In this document: piece by piece, positions 47,901 through 55,740 of the stretch
How positions within the stretch are numbered: position 1 is the stretch's first letter
How the letters are laid out: every line of letters begins with the position of its first letter
From: Methanocella_A sp963792125
GTDB taxonomy: Archaea; Halobacteriota; Methanocellia; Methanocellales; Methanocellaceae
Direction of reading: 5' to 3'
Length of the DNA stretch: 64,000 nt
Assembly: GCA_963792125.1 (NCBI GenBank)
Contig: CAWBVA010000003.1
Span: forward strand, 1-64,000
The notes under the pieces: generated by a model
Told to the model about the DNA's origin: nothing
What the model saw: the letters and a program-made list of their open reading frames with translations, nothing else
Database searches by the model: none
Made by a program: the position numbers and the translations under genes

Positions 47901-50900
47901 CCACATCAGCGGGCCATAGGAAAGGCCGGCGTTGTACAGGTCTCCGCAGTTCTTCCCGCACTGGATCGACTTCAGGCAGTAGTCGACGATCTGCCTCGGG
48001 TGGCTCCTCGAGTGCATGTTGCACCACACGATCCCGTTCATCCCCCGGGTGGCGCCGAACGTGTTCGGGTACTTCGCGGACAGCTCGCGGGCCAGGTCCT
48101 CGTACTTGAACGCCTGCCCGAAGTCGCCCTCTTCTCCTTTCTGCAGTCCCATGATGCTGAACGAGTAAATGACAGACTCGTCCATGCCGCCCGCGAGACA
48201 ATGCTGAGTCGACTGTGCAGCCGAAAGGTAAAGCTGCGGGACCAGCCCTGACATGTACAGGTCAGGGATAAGCTCGCTGTAGAATGAAAGCTCGATCTTG
48301 CTCTTCCGGTCTATGGTGAACGGCATATTCAGGATAGTATGCCAGACGTCGATCTTCTTTGAAGCGATCTCTTCCATCAACGCTTTTCTTTTAGCGTCCG
48401 CTTCCTCCGCAGCGTCAGGGATGGACTTGCCGAAATAGGCCAGCCCCCGGTTCGCTGTTTCGATGGCCCTGATGAAATTGCCGATGGACGACAGCGATGT
48501 CGTCTGTTCCGCCAGGCATTCCGCCTTGTCCATGTCGGTCTTGGCATGGTCCAGCAGGTAGTTGAGCAGCTTTTCCGAGTTATCGTATTTGCCGCACATC
48601 AGCTCGGTCTTGGCCGCTTTCTGAAATATCTTGAAAGTGCGTTCGTAGTGACCTTCACTCCAGCAGTCATCCGGCAAGAGATCTCTGGCAAATTTGAAAT
48701 ACTCGTTCGCCGCCTCCGTAGCCAGGGAATCCAGGGCCTTGTTGCCAGCATGGTAGTTAATGTCGCTCAGGAGATACGCTGTCTTCGAGTCGATCTCGTT
48801 TTCTTTTCCCAGGTTGAGATGCGAAACAATGGTAAACAGATTATCCTGTTTTTCGATGTGAACGTCTTCACGAATTGCTGAAAGCAGGTGGTTGCCGACC
48901 TGCCAGTGGATTTTGCGACGTCTTTCTACCGGGATGGCGGAAAGCGTTGCTTCCTGGACTTTGTCGTGGATAAATTGCAGCTGGTTCTTGTTTTCGATCA
49001 GCAGCCCCTGTCCGAGAACCGGCTTGAGCATTTTGAACGTTTCCAGGAGGGTGACCTCTTTGATCGACGCCAGCTCGTCGGGCGAAAAGGTGTTCCCCAT
49101 GCAGGCACAATATTCGAGCAGGCCGATCAGCTCCGGCTCGAACTTCCGGATCTTAGAGCTGAACAGCGCGACGACCGTGGTCGGCATATGGGACTCGCAT
49201 ACCTTTTCAATATTCCATTGCCATTGCCTTTCTTCATCTAAATACAGGAGGCTTTCGCTATAAAGGTACGAGAGACTCTCGCTGACATAGAGCGGATTGC
49301 CTTCGCTCAAATTGGTGATGAAATCCGCCAGCGCCTTGCTTTGCTGGAGCGGACAGTCGAGAATATAGGAGACCATCTCGTGGCAATATTCAGGCTTTAA
49401 GGGGTCCAGCCGGATATCTTTCAATGGTTGTTTAGTCTCTGCCGCATTGCGTATCAGCTTGGATAACGGGTGGCTTGGATCCACCTCGTTATAACGATAG
49501 GCTCCCAAAAAGAACAGGTAAGGGTGGTCCGTGTAATTGCCGAATACGTTGGCAAGGAAGTCGAAGGACGCTGAATCGCACCACTGGAGGTCGTCGATGA
49601 ACAGCGTAAGGGGACTCTCCTTGCTTGCCAGGCAACTCAAAAATTTGCCGAAGACGTCGTGGAACCGGTTCATCGATTCGACCGGGGGGAGCTTCTGGAC
49701 CTCTGGCTGCGGACCTATGATGGCTTCCAGCTCCGGGATGACACCGGTCAGGACCTTGCCGTTCTGTCCTACGGCTTTCAGGATCCTGCTTTTCCAGAGC
49801 CCGACCCTTTCATCGCTTTCCGTCAGAAAGGTACGCATCAAATTCCGTAGTGCCTGTATGAGAGAACTGTAAGGGATATTTTTCTGGTAGACGTCGAATT
49901 TTCCGGAGGTGAAGTAGCCCCTGTGCTTCACGATGGGTTTTTGCAGCTCCTGTATCAGGCGGGTCTTTCCGATGCCGGACAGGCCGGAAACGAACACCGA
50001 GCGAAATTGCCCGTCGACGACCCGGTCGTATTCGTCCAGGATCATTCTGGCTTCGCTGTCACGGCCGACCATTTTGGATATGAATATGACTCTGTCGGCT
50101 GACACGCCGCTTTCCAGAGGGAATTCATGTATAGTCCCGCTGGAGTAATATTCATCCCTGCACCTGCAGAGGTCCGAAAGCAGTCCGCTCGCGCTCTGGT
50201 AGCGTTTCTCAGGCTCCTTGAGCATCAATTTGGCGATGATGTTGCTTAATACGACCGGGATGTCGTGGTTTAGCTCGTGGACCGAAGTAGTGTTTTCCGC
50301 AAGATGGGAATGGATCAATTCCAGAGGGTCTTCGGAATAGAACGGCAGGTTGCCGGTCAGCATCTCATAGAAAACGATTCCCAGGGAATACAGGTCGGAA
50401 GAGAAGACCACCCTGTGGTTGATGCGGCCGGTCTGCTCCGGAGAGGCATAAGCCAGGGTTCCCCTGATAAATTCCGGGTTGTAAATGAAGTGGCTGACCT
50501 CTCTGACGTCCAGGACGCTGATGAAATCGATCAGCCGGATTTCGAGTGTGCCGGGATTGACCAGTATGTTGTGCGGCTTGATGCCGCCATGGATGATGCC
50601 TGCCTCCTGGATCTTTTCAAGGGCACATGCCAGGTTACAGGCTATAGTGAAAAACGCATTTAAGGAAACGGCCTTATTCGCTTGTGCCAGCTTATCGAGG
50701 GGGATCCCGTCGAAGTAGTCCTGGACTATAAAGGGGGAGCTGTCTTTTTCGCTGACCAGCAAAGGTGTAATCAGCGACGGGTCGTTCAGCACCTTGAGAT
50801 GCTCGATCTTCTGGCTGAACCGGGCCCTTTTATATTCGGACAGGCTGCCGCCTTTCAGCAGCTTGATAGTAACCAGCCGGCCGGGGTTATCTTTATCGGA

Positions 50901-50969
50901 TGCTTTATAAATAGTTGCGCCGGACCCTTCGAATATCTTTTCCAGGTTATCGTAATTCGAGAGAACCAT
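44931..50969 (-). CDS. Giant kinase-like/AAA/TPR/GAF/PAS sensor histidine kinase
   Basis: The 2012 residues read: a Ser/Thr-kinase-like domain (about 1-275), AAA/STAND ATPase (Walker A GLSGIGKT, Walker B LTLFIDDLQW; about 300-640), a long TPR-like helical region (about 650-1270), GAF (about 1320-1490), PAS, coiled coil, PAS, LDLMGHDISNMHQI and a HATPase (DNGTGIPD, GTGLGLYLVKSLV). In the kinase-like domain the ATP lysine (VTIKLL) and DF (LIDFI) are present, but HRDLKxxN is HGGIKPHN, lacking the catalytic Asp, so it may only bind ligand or ATP. No membrane segment. This architecture is known from bacteria and methanogens as multifunctional sensor kinases; the ligand is unknown. The receiver gene overlaps its end. 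Confidence 0.92.
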   Translation of the reverse strand: MVLSNYDNLEKIFEGSGATIYKASDKDNPGRLVTIKLLKGGSLSEYKRARFSQKIEHLKVLNDPSLITPLLVSEKDSSPFIVQDYFDGIPLDKLAQANKAVSLNAFFTIACNLACALEKIQEAGIIHGGIKPHNILVNPGTLEIRLIDFISVLDVREVSHFIYNPEFIRGTLAYASPEQTGRINHRVVFSSDLYSLGIVFYEMLTGNLPFYSEDPLELIHSHLAENTTSVHELNHDIPVVLSNIIAKLMLKEPEKRYQSASGLLSDLCRCRDEYYSSGTIHEFPLESGVSADRVIFISKMVGRDSEARMILDEYDRVVDGQFRSVFVSGLSGIGKTRLIQELQKPIVKHRGYFTSGKFDVYQKNIPYSSLIQALRNLMRTFLTESDERVGLWKSRILKAVGQNGKVLTGVIPELEAIIGPQPEVQKLPPVESMNRFHDVFGKFLSCLASKESPLTLFIDDLQWCDSASFDFLANVFGNYTDHPYLFFLGAYRYNEVDPSHPLSKLIRNAAETKQPLKDIRLDPLKPEYCHEMVSYILDCPLQQSKALADFITNLSEGNPLYVSESLSYLYSESLLYLDEERQWQWNIEKVCESHMPTTVVALFSSKIRKFEPELIGLLEYCACMGNTFSPDELASIKEVTLLETFKMLKPVLGQGLLIENKNQLQFIHDKVQEATLSAIPVERRRKIHWQVGNHLLSAIREDVHIEKQDNLFTIVSHLNLGKENEIDSKTAYLLSDINYHAGNKALDSLATEAANEYFKFARDLLPDDCWSEGHYERTFKIFQKAAKTELMCGKYDNSEKLLNYLLDHAKTDMDKAECLAEQTTSLSSIGNFIRAIETANRGLAYFGKSIPDAAEEADAKRKALMEEIASKKIDVWHTILNMPFTIDRKSKIELSFYSELIPDLYMSGLVPQLYLSAAQSTQHCLAGGMDESVIYSFSIMGLQKGEEGDFGQAFKYEDLARELSAKYPNTFGATRGMNGIVWCNMHSRSHPRQIVDYCLKSIQCGKNCGDLYNAGLSYGPLMWNLRVQGADMSVIEEYARECLQFSNRYHLSFSAGLAEAMQAGWIEPMKRGYSPVDMEKKVRRWESDNHVASAGSYYVHLAMAHYYFGEYEKAEECLNKVRKYLSGLTDNVLKRNWHVFLVLNRLKLFEMRSGARDKRELLEEIGPIIKKVETWASLGPLLKPYLAFLYAEKERVTGEFREARSLYLEAIDKAHSQGYTFLEGHINECFGEYLQHAGHFSARMYFLEAERLYRKCKAERKEIRLKEKYAGHFGEVTPVTASADTGTTLPLDVNYLMKSSFAISAEIEQDSLLEKIMEVVMESSEARDGYLLLEDKGRLIVRAESHPGNKQTTGLDKNFEDVDNICKAIVRYVYRTAERVVLNNACEEDLFKDNPEVRELRLRSVLCVPVNKQSRMIGVLYLEDRVSDRVFTPKKTQMTELLAGQAAISLENVRLLYEMKKAEEAQRERDIRFRSLIQNSSDIIRILDRDGRIIYDSPSSGKILGYPADYMLGRSPLEFIHPDDLERVHKELGDVFDKINPGLATEFRIRKADGEYLDVESVGMNMIGVQGVDGVVVTTRPITERKQAELERERLLEQLKTKTAELQYANGELEIKSEELAAQSEEIECANEELRTNFDELQSVTASLRETHDYLESLINNANAPIIVWDPSFSITRFNHAFEHLSGYMANEVIGKNLSILFPPDRREESLDKIKKTLTGEQWESVEITIQHKYGNVRIALWNSANIYDAQKNLLATIAQGQDISARKQAEKELEDEKAQAELYLDLMGHDISNMHQIALMQLELAGEIMSTSGKLQAEDKELIETPFKTLERASRLIDNVRKLQKHKSGEYKMETVDLAKVLEDVLNAYSDIPGRNIKINYVSNGECLVRANPLLKDVFGNLVGNAVKHSGDPVEINAGVHKVGLNGNLYYRIAIEDNGTGIPDEKKEEVFQRFKRGQTKAKGTGLGLYLVKSLVEGFGGYVEVQNRVLIDYTKGTRFLVYLPAIKEEKNV

Positions 50970-51296
50970 TAATCAATCTCCGTACAATCAACTCTTGCGG
51001 CAAGGTCGCCATCTGTATGTAATTCCGGATTGTTTTTAATTTAATTTTAGATATATTTTACGGAAATGTTGCAAAATTCAATTCCGGCGCCGCTTTCTAT
51101 CTTTTTCCGGTTTCACATAGAATACCAACGTTATTACCTACAAATCAATTGAACTTTTCTTTTATTACGATTAGTAAGCCCTTTTTAATACTAAACAAAT
51201 GAAAAGACTTATAAATTTGTAATTACAATAGTATATTTACCAGTTGCTTGCCAGGCAATCATCAACTGGCGATCAGCTTAATCATGGGGGCATATC
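50970..51296. other. AT-rich divergent promoter region
   Basis: About 330 bases, AT-rich, between the giant kinase gene (left) and a small membrane-protein gene (right). TATA-like DNA at 51040-51055 may serve the kinase and ACTTATAAATTTG at 51207 the rightward gene. No gene or repeat seen. Confidence 0.45.
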
Positions 51297-51726
51297 ATGG
51301 GCGACTATCAACCGTCGGACTACCAGAGCGCGCTATGACTTGTTCAATCAGACGGTAGCGAATCTCACACGTATCGTTGAAGCGGAGCGTACAGACGCCA
51401 TAAACGAGCTCCAGGCCTTCCAGGCTTCCCAGCCCATGGACGCATCGGATATGGAAGCATACAACCTGACGATGTACGGCATGGACTCAGTACACTCCGT
51501 GCATAGCAATATCATTGAAACGGTCGGCAACTCGAGCAACTATTTCATCAACGACAGCACGCCTATGATGGCTGTACAGACAGATCAGACCTCCATCGGC
51601 ACGTCGCTATTTTCTCCTTTGTTCAACGACCCTGCCAGCCTGCTGCCCACACACAGCACAGGCACATTGATCGTATGGGTCGTCTTCGCGCTTATCCTCG
51701 GCAAATTCCTTCTCATGAGGAGATGA
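51297..51726 (+). pseudogene. Tail-anchored small protein, probable one-base shift near 51330
   Basis: The ATG at 51297, after GGGGGCAT, starts MGDYQPSDYQ and would stop at CGCTATGAC. The neighbouring frame, without a good start, continues as ARYDLFNQTVANLTRIVEAE to the end. Removing one base near 51325-51335 joins them into about 142 residues. The body is helical and polar, then LIVWVVFALILGKFLLMRR is a C-terminal membrane anchor. It is not recognised; topology suggests a membrane-tethered protein with its body outside or inside depending on insertion. Confidence 0.6.
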
Positions 51727-51775
51727 AATTCAGCCGTCAGGCCAGCCCGGAACGGTTTACTGGCGAGGGGTACAT

Positions 51776-52144
51776 ATGCACGATGATCACAGCACGACAG
51801 TCGAAGAGCTAAAGGCCCGCGTCAAAGCATATTGCGACGCGAGAGACTGGGACCAGTTCCACGACGCCAAGGAGCTGGCCATGAGCATTACCATCGAGTC
51901 GGCAGAGCTGCTTGAATTGTTCAGGTTCAAGAGCCGGGCCGATATGCAGCAAATGTTCGAGAATCCCGGGCAGCGGGAGAAGATTTGCGGAGAGCTGTCG
52001 GACGTCCTGTTTGCGTCGTTGCGGTTCGCCCAGCTCTACGACATCGACCTGACCGAGGCGTTCTGTCACAAGATGGCGGAGAATGAGCGGAAGTACCCTG
52101 TCGAGAAGGCCCGCGGCTCTAATAAGAAATATGACGAGTTTTAA
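51776..52144 (+). CDS. MazG-like nucleotide pyrophosphohydrolase (RS21-C6/dCTPase type)
   Basis: The 122-residue helical protein has the metal-binding ESAELLELF, GELSDVLFASLRFAQ and KMAENERKYP motifs of all-alpha NTP pyrophosphatases. It should hydrolyse non-canonical or surplus dNTPs to dNMP and pyrophosphate, cleaning the nucleotide pool. It lies 50 bases after the tail-anchored protein gene on the same strand. Confidence 0.92.
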   Translation: MHDDHSTTVEELKARVKAYCDARDWDQFHDAKELAMSITIESAELLELFRFKSRADMQQMFENPGQREKICGELSDVLFASLRFAQLYDIDLTEAFCHKMAENERKYPVEKARGSNKKYDEF

Positions 52145-52228
52145 GTCCGGCCAGGGATTTCTCCGGCGAAGCCGCTCGCGCGCGTGCACAAGCCTGGCTG
52201 ACAGACGACGACAGCTCACACCTTGTCA

Positions 52229-52714
52229 TTAGATGCCGCAGGTGCGTTGCCCGGTCTTCTCGAAATACTTCTGGTGGTATTCCTCGGCTCGCCAGAACTT
52301 TTCCGCCGGCACGATCTGAGTGACGATAGCATGCGGGTACTGGCCGCTCTCCTCCAGTCGTTCCTTTGACGCCTTCGCCGCGGCCTCCTGTTCCTTGTTG
52401 TGGTAAAAGATGGCAGAGCGGTACTGGTCCCCGACGTCCGGCCCCTGCCTGTTCAGCGTCGTCGGGTCGTGGCTGTTCCAGAACACGTCGAGCAAATCCT
52501 CGTAGCTGACCTTCGACGGGTCGTAGGTCACTTCGACGACTTCTGCGTGTCCGGTCGTATGGGTGCAGACCTGCTTGTAGGACGGATTTTCCGTACGTCC
52601 TCCCATGAAACCGACCTGAGTTGACACTACGCCAGGCACTTTCATGAACGCGTCCTCCACGTGCCAGAAGCATCCGGCCCCGAAGGTTGCTTTCTCCAGT
52701 TTCTTTTCGGGCAT
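52229..52714 (-). CDS. msrA: Peptide methionine-S-sulfoxide reductase MsrA
   Basis: The 161-residue protein has the active-site ATFGAGCFWHVEDAF (Cys15), the YKQVCTHTTGHAEVVEVTYDP block and ends EKTGQRTCGI. It reduces methionine sulfoxide in proteins after oxidative damage, using thioredoxin-type donors. The start at 52714 is chosen for the GGTGATCG site before it. Single gene. Confidence 0.95.
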   Translation of the reverse strand: MPEKKLEKATFGAGCFWHVEDAFMKVPGVVSTQVGFMGGRTENPSYKQVCTHTTGHAEVVEVTYDPSKVSYEDLLDVFWNSHDPTTLNRQGPDVGDQYRSAIFYHNKEQEAAAKASKERLEESGQYPHAIVTQIVPAEKFWRAEEYHQKYFEKTGQRTCGI

Positions 52715-52799
52715 TTCGATCACCAATCTCTATGTATTGTCATTGGTATAACATTTTAGATATCAGCATGCATGCGAAACGATTATCGTCTGATTTTTG

Positions 52800-52916
52800 T
52801 TAGCTGAAAGGCACACACGTACACAGAGTCCACAGGGTACACAGAGTACGTTTAAGAAGCTACGACTCTTCTACTTCGTGTACCTGTGGACTCGTATGTG
52901 AGGTGCCTTCAACTAC
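52800..52916. repeat. Palindromic CACAGAG element, second copy of the 18699 type
   Basis: Outer arms TAGCTGAAAGGCAC and GTGCCTTCAACTA pair imperfectly; inside are ACACAGAGT, CCACAGGGT and ACACAGAGT units in 9-bp steps with mirrored units on the right. Shared with 18699-18844 are CAGGGTACACAGAGTACG, CTTCGTGTACCT and GAGGTGCCTT. It fills the spacer between the F420-type gene end and the msrA start. Confidence 0.85.
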
Positions 52917-52949
52917 AACATATCACGATGATTATTTCGTGCATTTGTG

Positions 52950-53969
52950 CTATCGGACAGGAGCACAGACCTGCGCGTTCCTCTGCCTGATCAGCGGCAG
53001 CACGTTCTTCGCGTAGTCCCTGATGAACCGGGCCTGCTCGGGGCCAGCCGCGTGGAAGAATATGTGTGTGAAGCCTGCGTCGATGTACTGCTGCACAAAT
53101 TCCACGTGCTTTTGCGGGTCGTCCGAGATGCACGCCATCTTCATGATCGTGTCGTCTCCCACAACCTCGCCGTTCTGCTCCGACATGGACGGCGTGTAGA
53201 TGTTCTGGTCGAAGAGCGCAGGCACGAAGGAGCCTGCCCAGTATTTCCTGAAGTCCGCCACCGCCCGTTTCGTGTCTTTCGTATAAGCCACGTTCAGCTC
53301 GATGTAGCGCGGCATCATCGCCGGGTCCTTCCCCGCATACTCCGCTCCATGCTCGAAGTTGTCGATGATCTGGCGTGTCGTCTCCAGTGGCTTGCCGCCC
53401 ACCGTGAACAGCCCGTCGCCATTGGTCCCGGCGAAGGCCGCGCTCTCCGGCACGAGCGAGGAGACGATGATCGGTATCTGGCTCTTCGGCGCCGTGTATA
53501 GCTTTGCCTTCCGCGTGGTGTACCAGGCGCCGTCGAAGGTAACATAGCCGCCTTCCCAGAGCTCACGGATCAGCGTGATCGCCTCCAGCAGCATCTGCTG
53601 CCGTTCGTCGTACTCCGGCCACACCCCTGTCGATGCGTACTCGTTCAGCGCCTCGCCGGTGCCCACGCCGAGATACGTGCGGCCGGGCGCGAAGTTATCC
53701 AGCGTCGCCGCCGCCTGCGCGATGATCGACGGGTGATACCTTAGGATAGGGCAGGTCACGCCTGTCCCCAGCGCGATGTGGCTCGTCCTCGATGCAGCCG
53801 CACCAAGCCATGTCCACGAGAAGCAGGCGTTGCCCGCTTCCGCCCACGGATGAAAATGATCGCTCACGTCGATAGCCTCGAACCCTTCGTCCTCGGCGAT
53901 GACGGCGTACTCCAGCAAATCGACCGGCGGGTACTCCTCCGGCCCCAGTTTCAAGCCCAGCTTTACCAT
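52950..53969 (-). CDS. F420-dependent luciferase-like oxidoreductase (FGD-type)
   Basis: The 339-residue TIM-barrel protein has SDHFHPW with a likely catalytic His, the GTGVTCPILRYHP segment and LGVGTGEALNEYASTG, patterns of the F420-dependent glucose-6-phosphate dehydrogenase group. It binds deazaflavin F420, the usual hydride carrier of methanogens; the substrate may be other than glucose-6-phosphate. Start at 53969 is preferred for spacing to AAGGT. Confidence 0.9.
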   Translation of the reverse strand: MVKLGLKLGPEEYPPVDLLEYAVIAEDEGFEAIDVSDHFHPWAEAGNACFSWTWLGAAASRTSHIALGTGVTCPILRYHPSIIAQAAATLDNFAPGRTYLGVGTGEALNEYASTGVWPEYDERQQMLLEAITLIRELWEGGYVTFDGAWYTTRKAKLYTAPKSQIPIIVSSLVPESAAFAGTNGDGLFTVGGKPLETTRQIIDNFEHGAEYAGKDPAMMPRYIELNVAYTKDTKRAVADFRKYWAGSFVPALFDQNIYTPSMSEQNGEVVGDDTIMKMACISDDPQKHVEFVQQYIDAGFTHIFFHAAGPEQARFIRDYAKNVLPLIRQRNAQVCAPVR

Positions 53970-54127
53970 CGTCATACCTTACGTAATTCTTTGAGATACG
54001 CATGTAAAAACGATACCAGTGAAAGACGCATTTTGAGGTCTCGGTGCCCTCCAGGAAACTTCCGGAGACCTCCCAAAACCTAAAAGGTTATCGCATTGCG
54101 CCCTCATACATATTTTCAGGTAAATGT

Positions 54128-54442
54128 ATGACGAAGATTGCTATCATCAGGTGTGAAGAGAAGGCGAAGATCTGTCCAGGTACCACCTGTTTCAAGGTGA
54201 TACGGGAGAAGAAGGCAGCTTTCGAGAAGTACGGCGACGAAATCGAGATCATCGGGTTCGACACCTGCGGAGGCTGCGGCCTCGGGAAACCGGACAAAGT
54301 CCTGGAGAAGGCAGCGGCGCTGAAGGAGCGCGGGGCGGAAGTCATCCATATTTCGACGTGCGTAAAAAGCAAGTGCCCGTACTATGCTTCCTATGTGGAT
54401 GCAGTAGGAAAGGTCTCGAAAGTCGACGGCAACACGCACTGA
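54128..54442 (+). CDS. CGGC-domain metal-binding protein
   Basis: The 104-residue protein is a CGGC-family member: IIRCEEKAKICPGTTCF, the naming motif DTCGGCGLGKP, and STCVKSKCPYY. Such proteins likely bind a metal through these cysteines and histidines; function unknown. AGGTAA precedes the ATG at 54128. It diverges from the F420-type gene. Confidence 0.9.
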   Translation: MTKIAIIRCEEKAKICPGTTCFKVIREKKAAFEKYGDEIEIIGFDTCGGCGLGKPDKVLEKAAALKERGAEVIHISTCVKSKCPYYASYVDAVGKVSKVDGNTH

Positions 54443-54780
54443 TTCCATGACAACGGCTGCAGACACCGGAAAAAATCTGGCTCAGGCTGGCCGGCTGAAG
54501 TTGTGGCTCCTGTTTGTCTACGGGTCGGATACTATCTTCACGGGCTCCCGAGAATGCCGATGACCTGGATTATTTCTTATTAAAAAGGAAATACTTCGAT
54601 GGCGTAACCGGACGAATCTACGACAGCATGGTATCAGACCTTGAAGATGTCCTCGCCGGTCGGGCCTTTTACCGGTTCTTCCGCCGGGGCAACATTATGA
54701 CACCTTTCTTCCTGCGCTTTTTCTTCTCTTCCTCTTTTTTCTCTTCGTCTTCTTTTCAGTCATTAAATCGCTGCTCTTTA
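54443..54780. other. Spacer, coding status unclear
   Basis: An open frame from TTG at 54514 (PENADDLDYFLLKRKYF, YDSMVSDLEDVLAGR) looks protein-like for about 50 codons but has no start signal. On the other strand a lysine/glutamate-rich, A-rich tract (54700-54765) could be part of a short basic peptide. Neither is convincing. AT-rich TATA-like DNA lies near 54781-54800. Confidence 0.35.
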
Positions 54781-55723
54781 TTATAATATTATATATAAGG
54801 AAATATAATTATCCGTATTTGCTGCCATGTACGGAAAACGGTCATCTGTCATTCTCATAAGGTCGCCACGGTAGTAGGCAAGCTGGGTGGCGAACGGCTT
54901 GAACGCGGCAATGACTTTTCGCTGCTCTTCCGCGTCATGGGTTAAAGTCCCTGCCGACATCGGCCAGCGTCTGTACCTCCTCCGGCGTCGAGCAGCCCAC
55001 GATGGCCACGGAGATCGGCTGCGACAGCGCGTATCTGATCAACAGTTCAGGGGTGATGCCCAGCTCCCGGTAAATGTAGTTCGAGGCGCCCATTACCTTC
55101 ATGCCAATGATGCCCAGGCCTTTTTTACGGGCGGCCGGAAGCGTGCGGTCGAGAAAGCCTCCGATGGCACCTTCTACGGGATTTACAGGCATCAGCACGG
55201 TGTCGACCGGCCAGTGCTCGACAGCATATGTGAGGATGTCCGGGTCGTGGTGCCCCGTGACGCCGATGAACCGGATCAGCCCTTCCTCTTTTGCCGTGAC
55301 GAACGCTTCCAGCGCGCCGCCTTCTCCCTCGATAGCCCTGATGTCCTCTTCGGTCCGCACGTCGTGTATCTGCCAGAGATCGAGCTTTTCGATGCCCATT
55401 GTCCGCAGCGTCGTCTTCAGGTCGTTGACAGCACCGTCCGCGTGGCGGGAGGCTGACTTGCTGGTCTGTAAAATGCGGGCACGGGCATCAGGATGGAATG
55501 GCCAGTATGCGCCGTAGTAGCCCTCGCTGCCTGCATATGCCCTCGCCGAATCAAAATAAGTGATGCCCTGGCGCACGGCTTCGTCGATCACGGCCTTGGC
55601 CGCGGTCGACTTGCCGAACGTGCGCAGGATGCCTTCGCCGCCCAGGCCCACCCGGGTAGGAGTAGCTCCGGTCTTCCCCAGTGGTCGGGCCTTGATTGCC
55701 GTCATTGCAGCTTTTTCAGCCAT
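54781..55723 (-). pseudogene. Aldo/keto reductase, C-terminus shifted by one base
   Basis: The frame from 55723 has the AKR pattern: RPLGKTGATPTRVGLGGEG, active-site Asp/Tyr region ITYFDSARAYAGSEGYYG, the Lys in a RILQTSKSA segment, LIRFIGVTGHHDP, and the NADPH-binding end (AIVGCSTPEEVQTLADV). It stops at 54935 after RDFNP. In the next frame the protein continues as HDAEEQRKVIAAFKPF and then about 35 more residues to 54781. An extra C in AACCC near 54938 explains it. The adjacent TIGR00300 gene is upstream by 17 bases on the same strand. Confidence 0.85.
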
Positions 55724-55740
55724 GATCTGATCGAGGACGC

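Noticed and set aside
54514..54786. Plus-strand frame starting with TTG, ending in an FFSSS-rich stretch
   Set aside because: No start signal, the end is a translated polypyrimidine tract, and the 3' part lies opposite the corrected end of the aldo/keto reductase gene.
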